A stretch of 64,000 bases of DNA from assembly GCA_029863245.1 (NCBI GenBank), contig JAOTVV010000002.1, positions 62,001 through 126,000 of the forward strand. Reading direction: 5' to 3'. The notes below the pieces were generated by a model. That model was not told the DNA's origin. It was given only the letters and a program-made list of their open reading frames with translations, and searched no databases. Below, one piece after another: positions 39,756 through 49,501 of the stretch. A program made the translations under genes and the position numbers. Source of the stretch: Gemmatimonadota bacterium (GTDB taxonomy: Bacteria; Gemmatimonadota; Gemmatimonadetes; Gemmatimonadales; GWC2-71-9). Position 1 is the stretch's first letter. Each line of letters starts with the position of its first letter.

Positions 39756-39901
39756 GCACGTCCCCCTTTGTCGCCAGAGAAACTAGCTGCGCCGGAAGTT
39801 GGCGACAACGGCTCCAACGCGAGGCGGTTGGTGGACGCGACGAGGGGCGCCCCACGGACGCCCCTCACCTCACCGCCGTCTAGGTACGGGATGGCGCTCA
39901 G

Positions 39902-41299
39902 TCAGCCACCTACGGAATACCGCGCGGCTACGATGCCGTCACCGGTCGCCTGTACCGTGAACGGCTCTGAGATCCCGGCCGGCAAGGTCCTGCTCTCCAC
40001 CGACCCAGTCGTCACGACGTTGCCCTGACTGTCGATGAACTCGAAGTTGAGCGGCGGCATGACGACGTCGGCACTCCCTGTGTTGGCGAGGCGCCCATGG
40101 ACCGTGTAGCCACCCTCTTCGGTCTGTAGCTGGTCGAGGTACACGTCGAACGTGAGCGCCTCGATCCGCTCGAGGACTGCCAGCGTGGAGTCGTCCTTCC
40201 GCTGGAGCTGGTAGGCCGCTGCGAGCAACCGGAGCGACTCGCTGCTCTGCGGATCGATCCCGACGAGCTTCTTGCCGACGACTTCCATTGCCTGAGCCGC
40301 TTGGTCCCGCGCTTCCTGCGGCTCGTCGTCGTTGTTGCAGATGGCGAGATAGGTGTTGGCGAGGTTGTACAGGCCGGGCCGGAAGTGCGGAGTCTTCTCG
40401 AGTCCCAGACTGAAGGCCCTCGCCGCCTTGTGGTACTGCTCGGCGACGAACAGGGCCTCGCCGGTGCGGAAGAGATCCATCGCGTCCATCTTCGGGGCGC
40501 GCGCCAGCACACTGTCGTACAGCTGCAATGCCTGCTCACGCTGCCCGGATTTCTCGAGGGCCCGGGCCAGGCCGGTGAGGGCCTGGGAATCTTCCGCATT
40601 CACCTCCGTCCGGTACCGCTGGTACCACACGGCGGCCGAGTCCCACTGCTCCTGCATGCCGTAGATGAGGCCGACATTGAAGAGCGCCGTCTGGTAATTC
40701 TCCAGGCGGGACGAGTCGGCGTCACCGATGGCAACTGTGGACTTGAAGAAGTGAATCGCGCTGTCCAGTACCCCTTCGTTGCCGTAGATGCGACCCAGGT
40801 AGTACGGGGTGATGTTGTCTTCCTGATAGATGGCCCACGCCTGTAGCAGCGCATTCTTCGCCTGGTCGAAGGCCCCGTTGCGCATCGCCTCGATGGCCTG
40901 GTTGATCGTCGGCACCCAGATCCGCTGACGGTAGCTCACGATGTCGTCGTGGCAGTCGGGCGCCATCTGTTCGGCCTTGTCGAACGCCGAATCGGCGCCG
41001 ACGGCATCGTTGCTCATCACGTAGTAGCGACCGAGGTAATACCAAACGGCGGGGTTCTCCTGCTGTCCCCGGTCCATCGCGTCCAACAGGTTGCGATGCG
41101 CGTCATTCATCAAACGCGTGCGCTTCACCTTGTCCGCTTCTTCGCTCGCGCTCTTGAGGTATACCACTCCACTGTTGACGAGGAAGTGCCCCGCCGAGAG
41201 CTCACACTCCGGGGGTTGATAGGCGCCCTGTGCCACTGCCTGTGGTGCCACAAGGCCGATACCAACCACCGCCGCGATCCCGACCACCGATTTCCGCAT
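39902..41299 (-). CDS. Secreted TPR-repeat protein with C-terminal FxLyD-like domain (paralog of 36575..38194)
   Basis: Signal peptide MRKSVVGIAAVVGIGLVAPQAVAQ; ECELSAGHFLVNSG; YYLGRYYVMSNDAVGADSAFDKAEQMAPDC; C-terminal HGRLANTGS...FEFIDSQGNVVTTGSVES. Confidence 0.75.
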   Translation of the reverse strand: MRKSVVGIAAVVGIGLVAPQAVAQGAYQPPECELSAGHFLVNSGVVYLKSASEEADKVKRTRLMNDAHRNLLDAMDRGQQENPAVWYYLGRYYVMSNDAVGADSAFDKAEQMAPDCHDDIVSYRQRIWVPTINQAIEAMRNGAFDQAKNALLQAWAIYQEDNITPYYLGRIYGNEGVLDSAIHFFKSTVAIGDADSSRLENYQTALFNVGLIYGMQEQWDSAAVWYQRYRTEVNAEDSQALTGLARALEKSGQREQALQLYDSVLARAPKMDAMDLFRTGEALFVAEQYHKAARAFSLGLEKTPHFRPGLYNLANTYLAICNNDDEPQEARDQAAQAMEVVGKKLVGIDPQSSESLRLLAAAYQLQRKDDSTLAVLERIEALTFDVYLDQLQTEEGGYTVHGRLANTGSADVVMPPLNFEFIDSQGNVVTTGSVESRTLPAGISEPFTVQATGDGIVAARYSVGG

Positions 41300-41327
41300 G
41301 CTTACCACTCCTTGCTCGCTGACTCAT

Positions 41328-42512
41328 TCATGTCTTGGACAGCATGTGTTCCGCTCGCCGCTCCGCCTCACGCGCAATGTCGAGCGCCGAGCGATTGAGG
41401 GCCTTTGCCGCCAGCACGACGTCGTCGTATTCCGCCTTGACGCGCTGGCCATCTGGCCCGTCCCGCACCTTCACTCTTACCCTCGTAGCGCCTTCAAGCT
41501 CCACGGCAATCTCGCGGCGTGCCAGGGTCCATCGCCACGCCGGCCAGCGCCGGACCCCCGCTGTGGTCCCGTGCGCGAACAGGGCCGCGACCACCTGATC
41601 TGCTGCTGACACCGGAGCCAGCACCTCGATCCGAACGCTGCTCCGCCCCTTCTTGCCCTGGCTCGACCATGTCTGGCAGTCGACCGCGCCGGCGTCGAAC
41701 ACCGCCTGACGCAAGGGCTCGAGATACTCCGGCGTCATATCGTCGATGTCGGTGACGATCACCTCGACCGCGCCCGCCTCCGGGGCGGTCTCGGCAACGA
41801 TCAGCCGGAGCGCGTTGGGCCACTGTGGGTCGTTCCTCGTGCCGGCGCCCCAGCCACTGCCAATGACCCGCCAGCGCTCCGGCGGGGGCCCGGACGAGAG
41901 CACCCGGAGCAGCACCGCCCCGGTCGGGGTCGTGGCTTCTCCCTCGATCGGCCCGCCGCTCGAAACCTCGATGCCCTGCAGCAGGTCCAGGGTGGCCGGG
42001 GCCGGTACCGGCAACTTCCCATGGGCGGCATCGACCCAGCCGCGCCCGACGGCAACGGGCCGGTTGTAGACGGCGTCGAAACCCAGCCGCTGGACACCCT
42101 CCACCGCACCGACAATGTCGAGCACGGCGTCGATCGCGCCGACCTCGTGGAGATGGACGGCGCTCGGCGCCACCCCGTGCACCCGCCCCTCCGCCTCGCC
42201 CAGCAACTCGAAGGCCCTCACGGCCTGGCCCCGCACCGTCTCGCTTACGTCGGCCCGGCGGACGACCTCGAGCAGATCGCCGACCGTGCGCCCGTGGCCA
42301 CTGTGGCCAGGCCGGGCCGGGATGGCGAAGTCCACCTTGACGGCCTTGAGCGCTGCCCGGTCCACAGACTGGACGGTGACCCGGACGTCCGGGAACCCGA
42401 CCCGCGCTGGGAGCCCCTCGAGCCAGGCCGAGTCGAGTCCCGCCCCGACCAGCGCGCCCAGCATCATGTCCCCGCTGATCCCGGCCGCGGGATCGAGTAT
42501 CGCGATTCGCAT
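41328..42512 (-). CDS. larC: LarC-family nickel insertion protein (nickel-pincer cofactor biosynthesis)
   Basis: ILDPAAGISGDMMLGALVGAGLD, HLHEVGAIDAVLDIVG, TPTGAVLLRVL, TDIDDMTPEYLEPLRQAVFDAGAVDC. Confidence 0.88.
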   Translation of the reverse strand: MRIAILDPAAGISGDMMLGALVGAGLDSAWLEGLPARVGFPDVRVTVQSVDRAALKAVKVDFAIPARPGHSGHGRTVGDLLEVVRRADVSETVRGQAVRAFELLGEAEGRVHGVAPSAVHLHEVGAIDAVLDIVGAVEGVQRLGFDAVYNRPVAVGRGWVDAAHGKLPVPAPATLDLLQGIEVSSGGPIEGEATTPTGAVLLRVLSSGPPPERWRVIGSGWGAGTRNDPQWPNALRLIVAETAPEAGAVEVIVTDIDDMTPEYLEPLRQAVFDAGAVDCQTWSSQGKKGRSSVRIEVLAPVSAADQVVAALFAHGTTAGVRRWPAWRWTLARREIAVELEGATRVRVKVRDGPDGQRVKAEYDDVVLAAKALNRSALDIAREAERRAEHMLSKT

Positions 42513-42550
42513 TGGTCTCGAAAACGCCTCAAACCTCAAAATATCGATCG

Positions 42551-43702
42551 TTACGGCCGGTATAGCCACCCCGCCCCGGTGTTGAACAAGACGACCCGAT
42601 CCCCGTGCCCGATGTCGCCATCTTCGAGCAGGATCTCGAGGGCCGCCAAGGTGGCACCGCCCTCAGGGCTGGCATCGATCGCCTCGCTCTCGGCCATGCG
42701 CCGTTCGGCGGCCTTCAACGCGTCGTCGCTCACGGCCACCGCGCGAGCGCCGGTCTCGTTGAGCGCCTTGAGGATGATCGCGCCGCCGAGCGGGGAAGGC
42801 ACGCGTAATCCAGAGGCCACGGTCCATGGATCCTGCCACGGCTCGGTGCGGTCCGCTCCCCGCTCGAACGCCTCTACGACGGGCGCGCATCCCGTCGACT
42901 GGACGCTGAACAGCTTGGGCATGGTGCCGTCGACCCAGCCGGACTCGAGCAGCCTGCGGAACGCGATCCACATGCCGATGAGCCCGGTCCCTCCGCCCGT
43001 CGGATAGATCACGGCGTCGGGAAGCGTCCAGCCCAGCTGCTCCGCGACCTCCAACCCGAGGGTCTTCTTGCCTTCGATGCGGTACGGTTCCCTGAGCGTG
43101 GATACATCGAACGCCCCGTGCTCGGCGGCGTAGGCGCGCGCAGCCTTGCCGCAGTCGCCGATGTGGCCGTCCAGGAGTTCGAGATGCGCGCCAAATACCC
43201 GGATCTGTGCCAGGATGGTCGCGGGAGTGCTGGCCGGTGCGAACACGTGGACCGGGACGCCAGCCCGACGGCCATAGGCGCTGAGTGCCACACCCGCATT
43301 GCCCGCGGTGGGCACCGTAAACGCTTTCACACCCGCGAGCTTTGCGCGCGTGACCGCGGCCGAGAGGCCCCTGGCCTTGAACGACCCGGTGGGATTGACC
43401 GATTCGTCCTTGATCCAGAGATCGCGCATCGCGAGCTGGTGACCAAGCACGGGGGCCGGCAGCAACGGCGTTCCACCCTCTCCGAGGGTCACGGGGTCCT
43501 CACCGTCCTCGAGCGGCATCCATTCCCGGTAGCGCCACATGGTCCACGGACGCCGCGCGATCTCGTCCTTGAGCGCGGGAGCCGGTGCTGCGTCGTAGCG
43601 CACGAGCCAGGGGGCCCCGCAGTCAGGGCAGACGTCGGGCAAGCCATCGGCGTTGCGCGTGGCGGAACACGCCGAGCAGGTGAGGCTCCAAGGTCTCGTC
43701 AT
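42551..43702 (-). CDS. thrC: Threonine synthase
   Basis: N-terminal CSACSATRNADGLPDVCPDCG zinc ribbon, ESVNPTGSFKARGLSAAVTRAKLAG, YPTGGGTGLIGMW. Confidence 0.88.
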   Translation of the reverse strand: MTRPWSLTCSACSATRNADGLPDVCPDCGAPWLVRYDAAPAPALKDEIARRPWTMWRYREWMPLEDGEDPVTLGEGGTPLLPAPVLGHQLAMRDLWIKDESVNPTGSFKARGLSAAVTRAKLAGVKAFTVPTAGNAGVALSAYGRRAGVPVHVFAPASTPATILAQIRVFGAHLELLDGHIGDCGKAARAYAAEHGAFDVSTLREPYRIEGKKTLGLEVAEQLGWTLPDAVIYPTGGGTGLIGMWIAFRRLLESGWVDGTMPKLFSVQSTGCAPVVEAFERGADRTEPWQDPWTVASGLRVPSPLGGAIILKALNETGARAVAVSDDALKAAERRMAESEAIDASPEGGATLAALEILLEDGDIGHGDRVVLFNTGAGWLYRP

Positions 43703-45546
43703 TCCTTTACACTCTCGAGAATACGGTCTGCGAGTTTGAGAGAGAACCCTGGTAACGCTGCGATCTCCTCCGGTGTCGCCGAGCGCACGCCGGCAAGGCT
43801 GCCAAAGCGTTGGAGCAGCAGACGGCGTCGCCTTTCCCCAACCCCTGGGATTCCGAGCAGCTCTGATGTCAGGGTACGGGCACCTCGGCGCGCACGGCTG
43901 TAGGTGACGGCCACACGGTGAGCTTCGTCGCGGACACGCTGGAGCAGGCGCAATGATGGGGCTCGCGGGGGAAGTCGGAGGCTTTTCCGCCTGCCCGGCA
44001 GGAAGATCTCTTCTTCCCGCTTGGCGAGACTCACCAGCGGTAGCTCCGCCAGTCCCGCCTCAGCGAGCGCGCTGGCAGCCGCGCTCAGCTGCCCCTTCCC
44101 CCCGTCGATCACGATCAGATCGGGCAGCGCCTTCTCCTCATCGATTCTCCTCCGCACGAATCGGCTCACTACTTCGCGGATCGCGGCGTAGTCGTCCTGC
44201 TGCCGGCGCTCTTGGCTGTCGGCTGGGCCCTGCCCGTCGTCCTGGGCGCCTCGGATGCGGAACCGGCGGTACTCGCTCTTCTTGGGCCGCCCGGCCTCGA
44301 ACCATACAAGCGACCCCACCGTGTCGCGCCCCTGATTGGTCGAGATATCGATGCACACGAGGCTCCGAGGGACCACCGTGAGACCGAGGTCACGGCCCAA
44401 CGCGTACACCGGATCCTCGACTCGCTCCTCGGTTTCGAAGGATTCGATCTTGAAGCTCTCCATGAGGTGGCGAGCATTCTGATCGGCGAACGCCACGAGG
44501 CGCTGATTGACACCGCGTTTGGGCACCAACCAGTCGGCATCCGATCCCAGCTCCCTCAGGGCCTCGAAGTCCATCGGCAGGAACGGCAATACCGCCCGCC
44601 GCGCCCTCGCGTCGGCTTTGAGATAGTACTGCACCAGGAACCGGCTCAGGATCTCCTCGTCGGGCGCGTCGGAGAGGTTTTGGAAGAACCGCTGCTCGCG
44701 TGCCACGACCTTACCCCCACGGACGCGCACGAGCACGCCCACGGCGTCGTCACCATCCCTGGCGTACCCAATTGCGTCCGCATCGCGCCCACCGACGATC
44801 TCGACGGTCTGCGGCTTTTCTACCTGTTCGAGCCAGGCCAGCCCGTCTCGAATCTCGGCGGCGCGCTCGAAGTCGAGTTGCCGGGACGCCCCGTCCATGC
44901 GTTCCCTGAGTCGCTGGCGCACTGCCACGGTCTTCCCTTCGAGGAAGGCCACCACGTCCCCGATCATCTCCCGGTACTCGGCCTGACTCTGGAGACCGAC
45001 ACACGGGGCGAGGCAGCGATGAATGTGGTAGTCGAGGCAGGCGCGGTCCGGCGCGTCGTCCGGGAGGTCGTAGTGGCACGAGCGAACGGTGAAGATACGG
45101 CGGATGATCCTCAGGGTGCGACGGAGCACGCCAACGTCGGTATACGGCCCGAAATACCGTGCCCCCTCCATATCGAGCCGGCGCACCACGAGCACCCGTG
45201 GGAACGGCTCGGACAGCGTCACGGCGATGCGCGGGTAACTCTTGTCGTCCCGGAGCTGAACGTTGAACCGGGGCCGGTATTCCTTGATGAGGTTGTTCTC
45301 GAGGAGAAGCGCCTGGCTCTCCGACGGGACGACGATCGTTTCGAGGTCGTGCACCAGTCGTAGCAGCATGCGCTGCATCGGTCCGGAGGGCGGTTCTCCC
45401 GAGAAGTAGTTGCGGACCCGCGTGCGGAGTCGCTTGGCCTTTCCGACGTACAGTACGCGCCCGTCGGCATCCTTCCACAGGTACACGCCGGGCTCGTCGG
45501 GAAGCGAGTTCAGCTTCGGTTCAACGAGCGTTGGCGCGGTGGTCAT
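43699..45546 (-). CDS. uvrC: Excinuclease ABC subunit C
   Basis: LPDEPGVYLWKDADGRVLYVGKAKRLRTRVRNYF, IDISTNQGRDTVGSLVWFEAG, VIDGGKGQLSAA, C-terminal HhH IPGVGERRRRLLLQRFGSLAGVRSAT. Confidence 0.96.
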   Translation of the reverse strand: MTTAPTLVEPKLNSLPDEPGVYLWKDADGRVLYVGKAKRLRTRVRNYFSGEPPSGPMQRMLLRLVHDLETIVVPSESQALLLENNLIKEYRPRFNVQLRDDKSYPRIAVTLSEPFPRVLVVRRLDMEGARYFGPYTDVGVLRRTLRIIRRIFTVRSCHYDLPDDAPDRACLDYHIHRCLAPCVGLQSQAEYREMIGDVVAFLEGKTVAVRQRLRERMDGASRQLDFERAAEIRDGLAWLEQVEKPQTVEIVGGRDADAIGYARDGDDAVGVLVRVRGGKVVAREQRFFQNLSDAPDEEILSRFLVQYYLKADARARRAVLPFLPMDFEALRELGSDADWLVPKRGVNQRLVAFADQNARHLMESFKIESFETEERVEDPVYALGRDLGLTVVPRSLVCIDISTNQGRDTVGSLVWFEAGRPKKSEYRRFRIRGAQDDGQGPADSQERRQQDDYAAIREVVSRFVRRRIDEEKALPDLIVIDGGKGQLSAAASALAEAGLAELPLVSLAKREEEIFLPGRRKSLRLPPRAPSLRLLQRVRDEAHRVAVTYSRARRGARTLTSELLGIPGVGERRRRLLLQRFGSLAGVRSATPEEIAALPGFSLKLADRILESVKE

Positions 45547-45606
45547 GACACGCACGAGATCGGGTCGCTGGTCAGATGCGGAGATTGGGTCCGGGCCACT
45601 CGCCCA

Positions 45607-47151
45607 TCAGGAGGACCGCGGCCTGCGCACTCTGGCGAGCAATCCTCTGGCATCGGGATGGCCGAGCAGCACGGTGCACCCACCGTAAACTAACCCGAAT
45701 GCAGCCAGGGAGAGCACGGCGGCGAGCCCAACTCGCCCGTCCACCGCACGCGAGGCCGCGACGCCGGCGATGGTTGCCGGCACCACCGACCCTGCCGCGA
45801 CGGCGAGCCACCGCTGCATGACCCCCCCGGTGATGGAGCCGACCCGACGCGCCAGCGTTGCCAAATTGAGGCCCGCATTGAGATAGGCGGCAATCGCCGC
45901 GCCGAGAGCGATCCCGGCAGGGCCGAAGCGCTGCATCAGGAGATACGCCGACCCTGCCGATACCACCACCGAGACGGCGGCGATACGGACCGGCGTGCGC
46001 GTGTCGCCAAACGCATAATGGCCCGACGCAAAGAGCTTCACCGTGGCCTGGGCAGGGATGCCGATGGCATAGGCGGCGAGCACGCCCGCTGCGATGGCCG
46101 TCTGCGTTGCCCCGAACGCCCCGGTCTGAAACAAGCCACCCAAGATCTCCTTCGGGAGCGCGGCCAACGCCGCTGCAGACGGCAACACGAAGAACGCGAC
46201 GCGCCTGAGTCCGAGCGCGAGTCGCGACCGCAACTCCTCCACATCGTTCCCAGCCACGTTCCGGCTGAGCTCTGGAAGGGCCACGGCGGCCACACTCACG
46301 CCGAAGAGAGAGACGGGGAGGAGCGCGACGAGCTGGGCGTAACCGAGGATCGCGACAGCCCCGGTCGGGAGCAGCGAGGCCAGCTGCTGATCGATCAAGC
46401 TGGAGATCTGGTACACCCCCGCCCCAAACACGACCGGGACCCATGCCCGAATCACGCGCCGCACGCCAGGTGTGCCGAGGCGCACGCTCCAGCGGATCCC
46501 GCCCGTATGCCCCAGCGTTGCCGGAAGCTGGATGACCACCTGAAGGATGCTCCCCACGAGCGCGCCCCAGGCGAGCGCCACGACGAGCCGGATCTCGAGC
46601 AGCATTCCGCCCAGCGCGAGGAGTGTGGCGATTTGGGCGATGTTCCAGACGGCGGGCGCGGCGTAGGAGAGGAAGAACCGACGGTAGGTGTTGAGCACGC
46701 CGAGACACCAGGCGGACAGAATCATCACCCCGGACATCGGGAACATGATCTCGACCAGTGTCACGGTGAGATCCCGCTTGGTCCCGGTGAATCCCGGAGC
46801 CGCGAAGTCCGTGATGATCGGCGCGAACACGATCCCCAGCAGCGCTGCGACGGCAGTGAGCAGCACCAACAGCGACGCGATCACTCCCGACAGGCGGCGG
46901 GCGTCGTCGATCTCTCCCCGCTCGATCATCCCTGCGTAGACGGGTATGAACGAGGCGGACAGGGTTCCCTCGCCGAGCAGGTTCCGGATGATGTTCGGAA
47001 TGCGCAGGGCCGCACGGAACGCGTCGGCCGCGGCCCCGTCTCCGAAGTAGTGTGCAAAGACGCGTTCGCGGACGAAACCCAAGATCCGCGTCACCAGGAT
47101 TCCGGCGCCCACGCGGGCCGCCAAACGTCCGGAACTCGGGGTGGCGGTCAC
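45607..47151 (-). CDS. murJ: Lipid II flippase MurJ/MviN
   Basis: ARVGAGILVTRILGFVRERVFAHYFGDGAAADAFRAALRIPNIIRNLLGEGTLSASFIPVY; 13-14 TM profile; GTG 47151. Confidence 0.94.
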   Translation of the reverse strand: MTATPSSGRLAARVGAGILVTRILGFVRERVFAHYFGDGAAADAFRAALRIPNIIRNLLGEGTLSASFIPVYAGMIERGEIDDARRLSGVIASLLVLLTAVAALLGIVFAPIITDFAAPGFTGTKRDLTVTLVEIMFPMSGVMILSAWCLGVLNTYRRFFLSYAAPAVWNIAQIATLLALGGMLLEIRLVVALAWGALVGSILQVVIQLPATLGHTGGIRWSVRLGTPGVRRVIRAWVPVVFGAGVYQISSLIDQQLASLLPTGAVAILGYAQLVALLPVSLFGVSVAAVALPELSRNVAGNDVEELRSRLALGLRRVAFFVLPSAAALAALPKEILGGLFQTGAFGATQTAIAAGVLAAYAIGIPAQATVKLFASGHYAFGDTRTPVRIAAVSVVVSAGSAYLLMQRFGPAGIALGAAIAAYLNAGLNLATLARRVGSITGGVMQRWLAVAAGSVVPATIAGVAASRAVDGRVGLAAVLSLAAFGLVYGGCTVLLGHPDARGLLARVRRPRSS

Positions 47152-47441
47152 CGTTTCCGGCTGCCGTGCCGTTCGGTCGGGTCCGGGGGGCGTCCGCTCT
47201 CCAGCACCTGCCGCACCACGTCGATCTCGTCGCGGAGATCCTGCAGTCCGCGGGCCACCGTCTCGACGTCATCCTCTAGGGAGAGGAGGCGCCGCGCGAG
47301 GAGGTCCACGCGATCATCCTGGGGTGGAAGTGGCGGGGTGCGGTCGGGGAGTCGGCCATGCCGACGGGGTGCGTCCAGGAGCACTGCCGCGAGCGGAATG
47401 AGCAGCGCGAGTAGCAGTACCAGCCCAAGCACCCAGATCAT
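47148..47441 (-). CDS. Small single-TM coiled-coil protein
   Basis: MIWVLGLVLLLALLIPLAAVLL TM, then VDLLARRLLSLEDDVETVARGLQDLRDEIDVVRQVLESG; stop overlaps the murJ start by 4 nt. Confidence 0.7.
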   Translation of the reverse strand: MIWVLGLVLLLALLIPLAAVLLDAPRRHGRLPDRTPPLPPQDDRVDLLARRLLSLEDDVETVARGLQDLRDEIDVVRQVLESGRPPDPTERHGSRKR

Positions 47442-47448
47442 GGGGCCC

Positions 47449-48984
47449 CTACGGACCGAGGTCCGCGGCCTCCGCCTGACCAACGAAGCGTCGGGATCGG
47501 TCAAGCGCCTCGCGGAGGAACGCGGGGCCGTACCGGATCAGATACGGTGCAACCGTGAAGATCCGCTCCTGTGGCTGACCGTTTGGCAGGAGGTTGTGTC
47601 GGGCCTTGGCAAGCTGCTGCGCGACGATCTCGTTCTGTTTCTTCAGATGGGCCACGAGACGCTTCTCGATGCTCCGAACACCGGAGAGAGCACTGTTTCG
47701 CGCATGCTGAACGGGTTTCTCCATGGTCGGATCGATCTCGATCGCCGCCTTCTCGAGTCGACCATACTCCTCCTGCAGCGACTCGGTGATGGCAGAGAGC
47801 GCGGCAGTGGCCTCGGGCGGCATGTCCTCCCGCGCCAGCCTCGCCTCGACGTCGCCCCTCCCAAACGCTTCGAGCGTGATACCGTACTTATCCAACACTT
47901 TTTGCACGCGCTGCTCCACAATCGTCCCCGACCATCGTGGCACCGGCACCTGCGGAGCGACCCCCAGCCGATCGTATACCGGTCGACACTGCGGCAGATA
48001 GACGAGCTCACCCGGACCCGCGACGTACGCGAGCGTAGGCAGGATCGCGGCCTCGACCACCGGACGGAGCAGCACGTTGGGGGAGAGCCTCGTCGGTTCC
48101 GTCTCGGCGATGCGTCGGAGCTGGTCCAGGTCCCACGATTCACCAGAGCGCCTGGCAGTGAACCCCGAGCCGTCGATGACCAGGCGGTCCCGCCCGAGCC
48201 GTCCCTCGATCATCACGAGGGTGGCGCCGTCACCCACATGCACGGGCGCACGCTGTCCTGCACGCTCGATGTCCTGCGCCGCCTCGGCGAGTGCCGCGTC
48301 GAGGGCCGACGCGTGCTCGAGCGCGGACAGCAGGTAGGGCGCCATCACCCGCTTGGTCTCGGCATGCGTCGGTCGAAGCACCACGAGGCCAAGCGGTCCC
48401 AGCAGTTCCGCCACAGCGCCGGCAAACGCGGTGGCAAAATCACTCTCGGACCGATAGTGCCGCTCGAGCCATGCCAGGACTTCGGCCCGAAACTCTGTGT
48501 CCGGCGTGTGGGTCATGAGCGAGGCGATGACAGTGCTCACCTCGTGACCCAAGGGTTCCTGATAGAGCGGCCGGAGCGGATCGTTCCCATCCCGCACCCG
48601 CAGCTCCACGCGATCGATCTCGTTGTCGAGACCGAGAAGGTAGACGTGGTTCGCCTCAGCGAAGTCGTGGTCGTCGCCAGCGACCCAGAACACCGGCACA
48701 ACCGGTCGTTTCACCCGCGCCTCGAGTGACTCGGCGAGTGCGATCGCGGTGAGGGCTTTGTAGATAGTGAACAGCGGGCCGGTGAACAGCCCGGGCTGCT
48801 GCCCCGTGGTGACGCAGAACGCCTGCCCGCTCAGGAGCAGGTCGAGGCGGTTTTGAGCCAAGCCGTCGGCCACGAACGCCGGTCGAAGAGCCGGATCCAG
48901 TTGAACAGCCCGCTCAGCGGCGAGTCCAACGGTGTCGAGCGTGGGAAACGAGCTGAGTGGGACAGAATGGAACGCCAGAGTCAC
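47449..48984 (-). CDS. bshC: Bacillithiol biosynthesis cysteine-adding enzyme BshC
   Basis: CVTTGQQPGLFTGPLFTIYKALTAI, VVPVFWVAGDDHDFAEANHVYLL, YVAGPGELVYLPQCRPVYDRLGV. Confidence 0.93.
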   Translation of the reverse strand: MTLAFHSVPLSSFPTLDTVGLAAERAVQLDPALRPAFVADGLAQNRLDLLLSGQAFCVTTGQQPGLFTGPLFTIYKALTAIALAESLEARVKRPVVPVFWVAGDDHDFAEANHVYLLGLDNEIDRVELRVRDGNDPLRPLYQEPLGHEVSTVIASLMTHTPDTEFRAEVLAWLERHYRSESDFATAFAGAVAELLGPLGLVVLRPTHAETKRVMAPYLLSALEHASALDAALAEAAQDIERAGQRAPVHVGDGATLVMIEGRLGRDRLVIDGSGFTARRSGESWDLDQLRRIAETEPTRLSPNVLLRPVVEAAILPTLAYVAGPGELVYLPQCRPVYDRLGVAPQVPVPRWSGTIVEQRVQKVLDKYGITLEAFGRGDVEARLAREDMPPEATAALSAITESLQEEYGRLEKAAIEIDPTMEKPVQHARNSALSGVRSIEKRLVAHLKKQNEIVAQQLAKARHNLLPNGQPQERIFTVAPYLIRYGPAFLREALDRSRRFVGQAEAADLGP

Positions 48985-49024
48985 AGAAGCTCCGCCGAGA
49001 ATCTTCCCTGCTCCACCGCTATCG

Positions 49025-49501
49025 TCATCGATCTCGTCCCTTGTGGTAGGGTTCGTTACGGAGAATCGTGCAGGCGCGGTAGAGTTGCTCGAGGAGCACC
49101 AGGCGGGCAAGCTCGTGTGGCAACGTGAGCGACGAGAGACTCACCGACTCATCGGCATCCCGGAGGATGGCATCGTCCAGGCCGTGGGCACCTCCGATGG
49201 CCAGGATGGTCTCGCGCGCATCGGTCTGCCATTGGCGCACCCGCTCCGCGAGTTGTTCCGAGGTGAGGACGGTCCCACCGCGCGTGAGAGCGATCAGTCG
49301 GACATTCCCGGCTACGGCCTTGCGAATCGCGTCACCCTCGACGCGCCGGGCCTCGGCCGCCTCGGCATCCGGCCGCTTGGCGTCGCGGACTTCGGCGATG
49401 TCCAACCGGAGATATCGCCGAATCCGGTCGGCGTATTCCTGGCAAGCCTGGCGCAAGACAGGATCCTTGATCCGTCCCACCGCCACGAGGCGCAGGCGCA
49501 T
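49025..49501 (-). CDS. rlmH: 23S rRNA (pseudouridine1915-N3)-methyltransferase RlmH
   Basis: RLRLVAVGRIKDPVLRQACQEYADRIRRY, LAIGGAHGLDDAIL, SLSSLTLPHELARLVLLEQLYRACTILRNEPYHK. Confidence 0.95.
   Translation of the reverse strand: MRLRLVAVGRIKDPVLRQACQEYADRIRRYLRLDIAEVRDAKRPDAEAAEARRVEGDAIRKAVAGNVRLIALTRGGTVLTSEQLAERVRQWQTDARETILAIGGAHGLDDAILRDADESVSLSSLTLPHELARLVLLEQLYRACTILRNEPYHKGRDR

Noticed and set aside
45572-47272. 566-aa minus ORF overlapping murJ
   Set aside because: Alternate frame; the 45607..47151 frame has the MurJ signature.
46018-48729. 903-aa plus-strand ORF
   Set aside because: Spans the antisense of murJ, the small TM gene and bshC; His/Arg/Gly-rich shadow composition with no recognisable domain.
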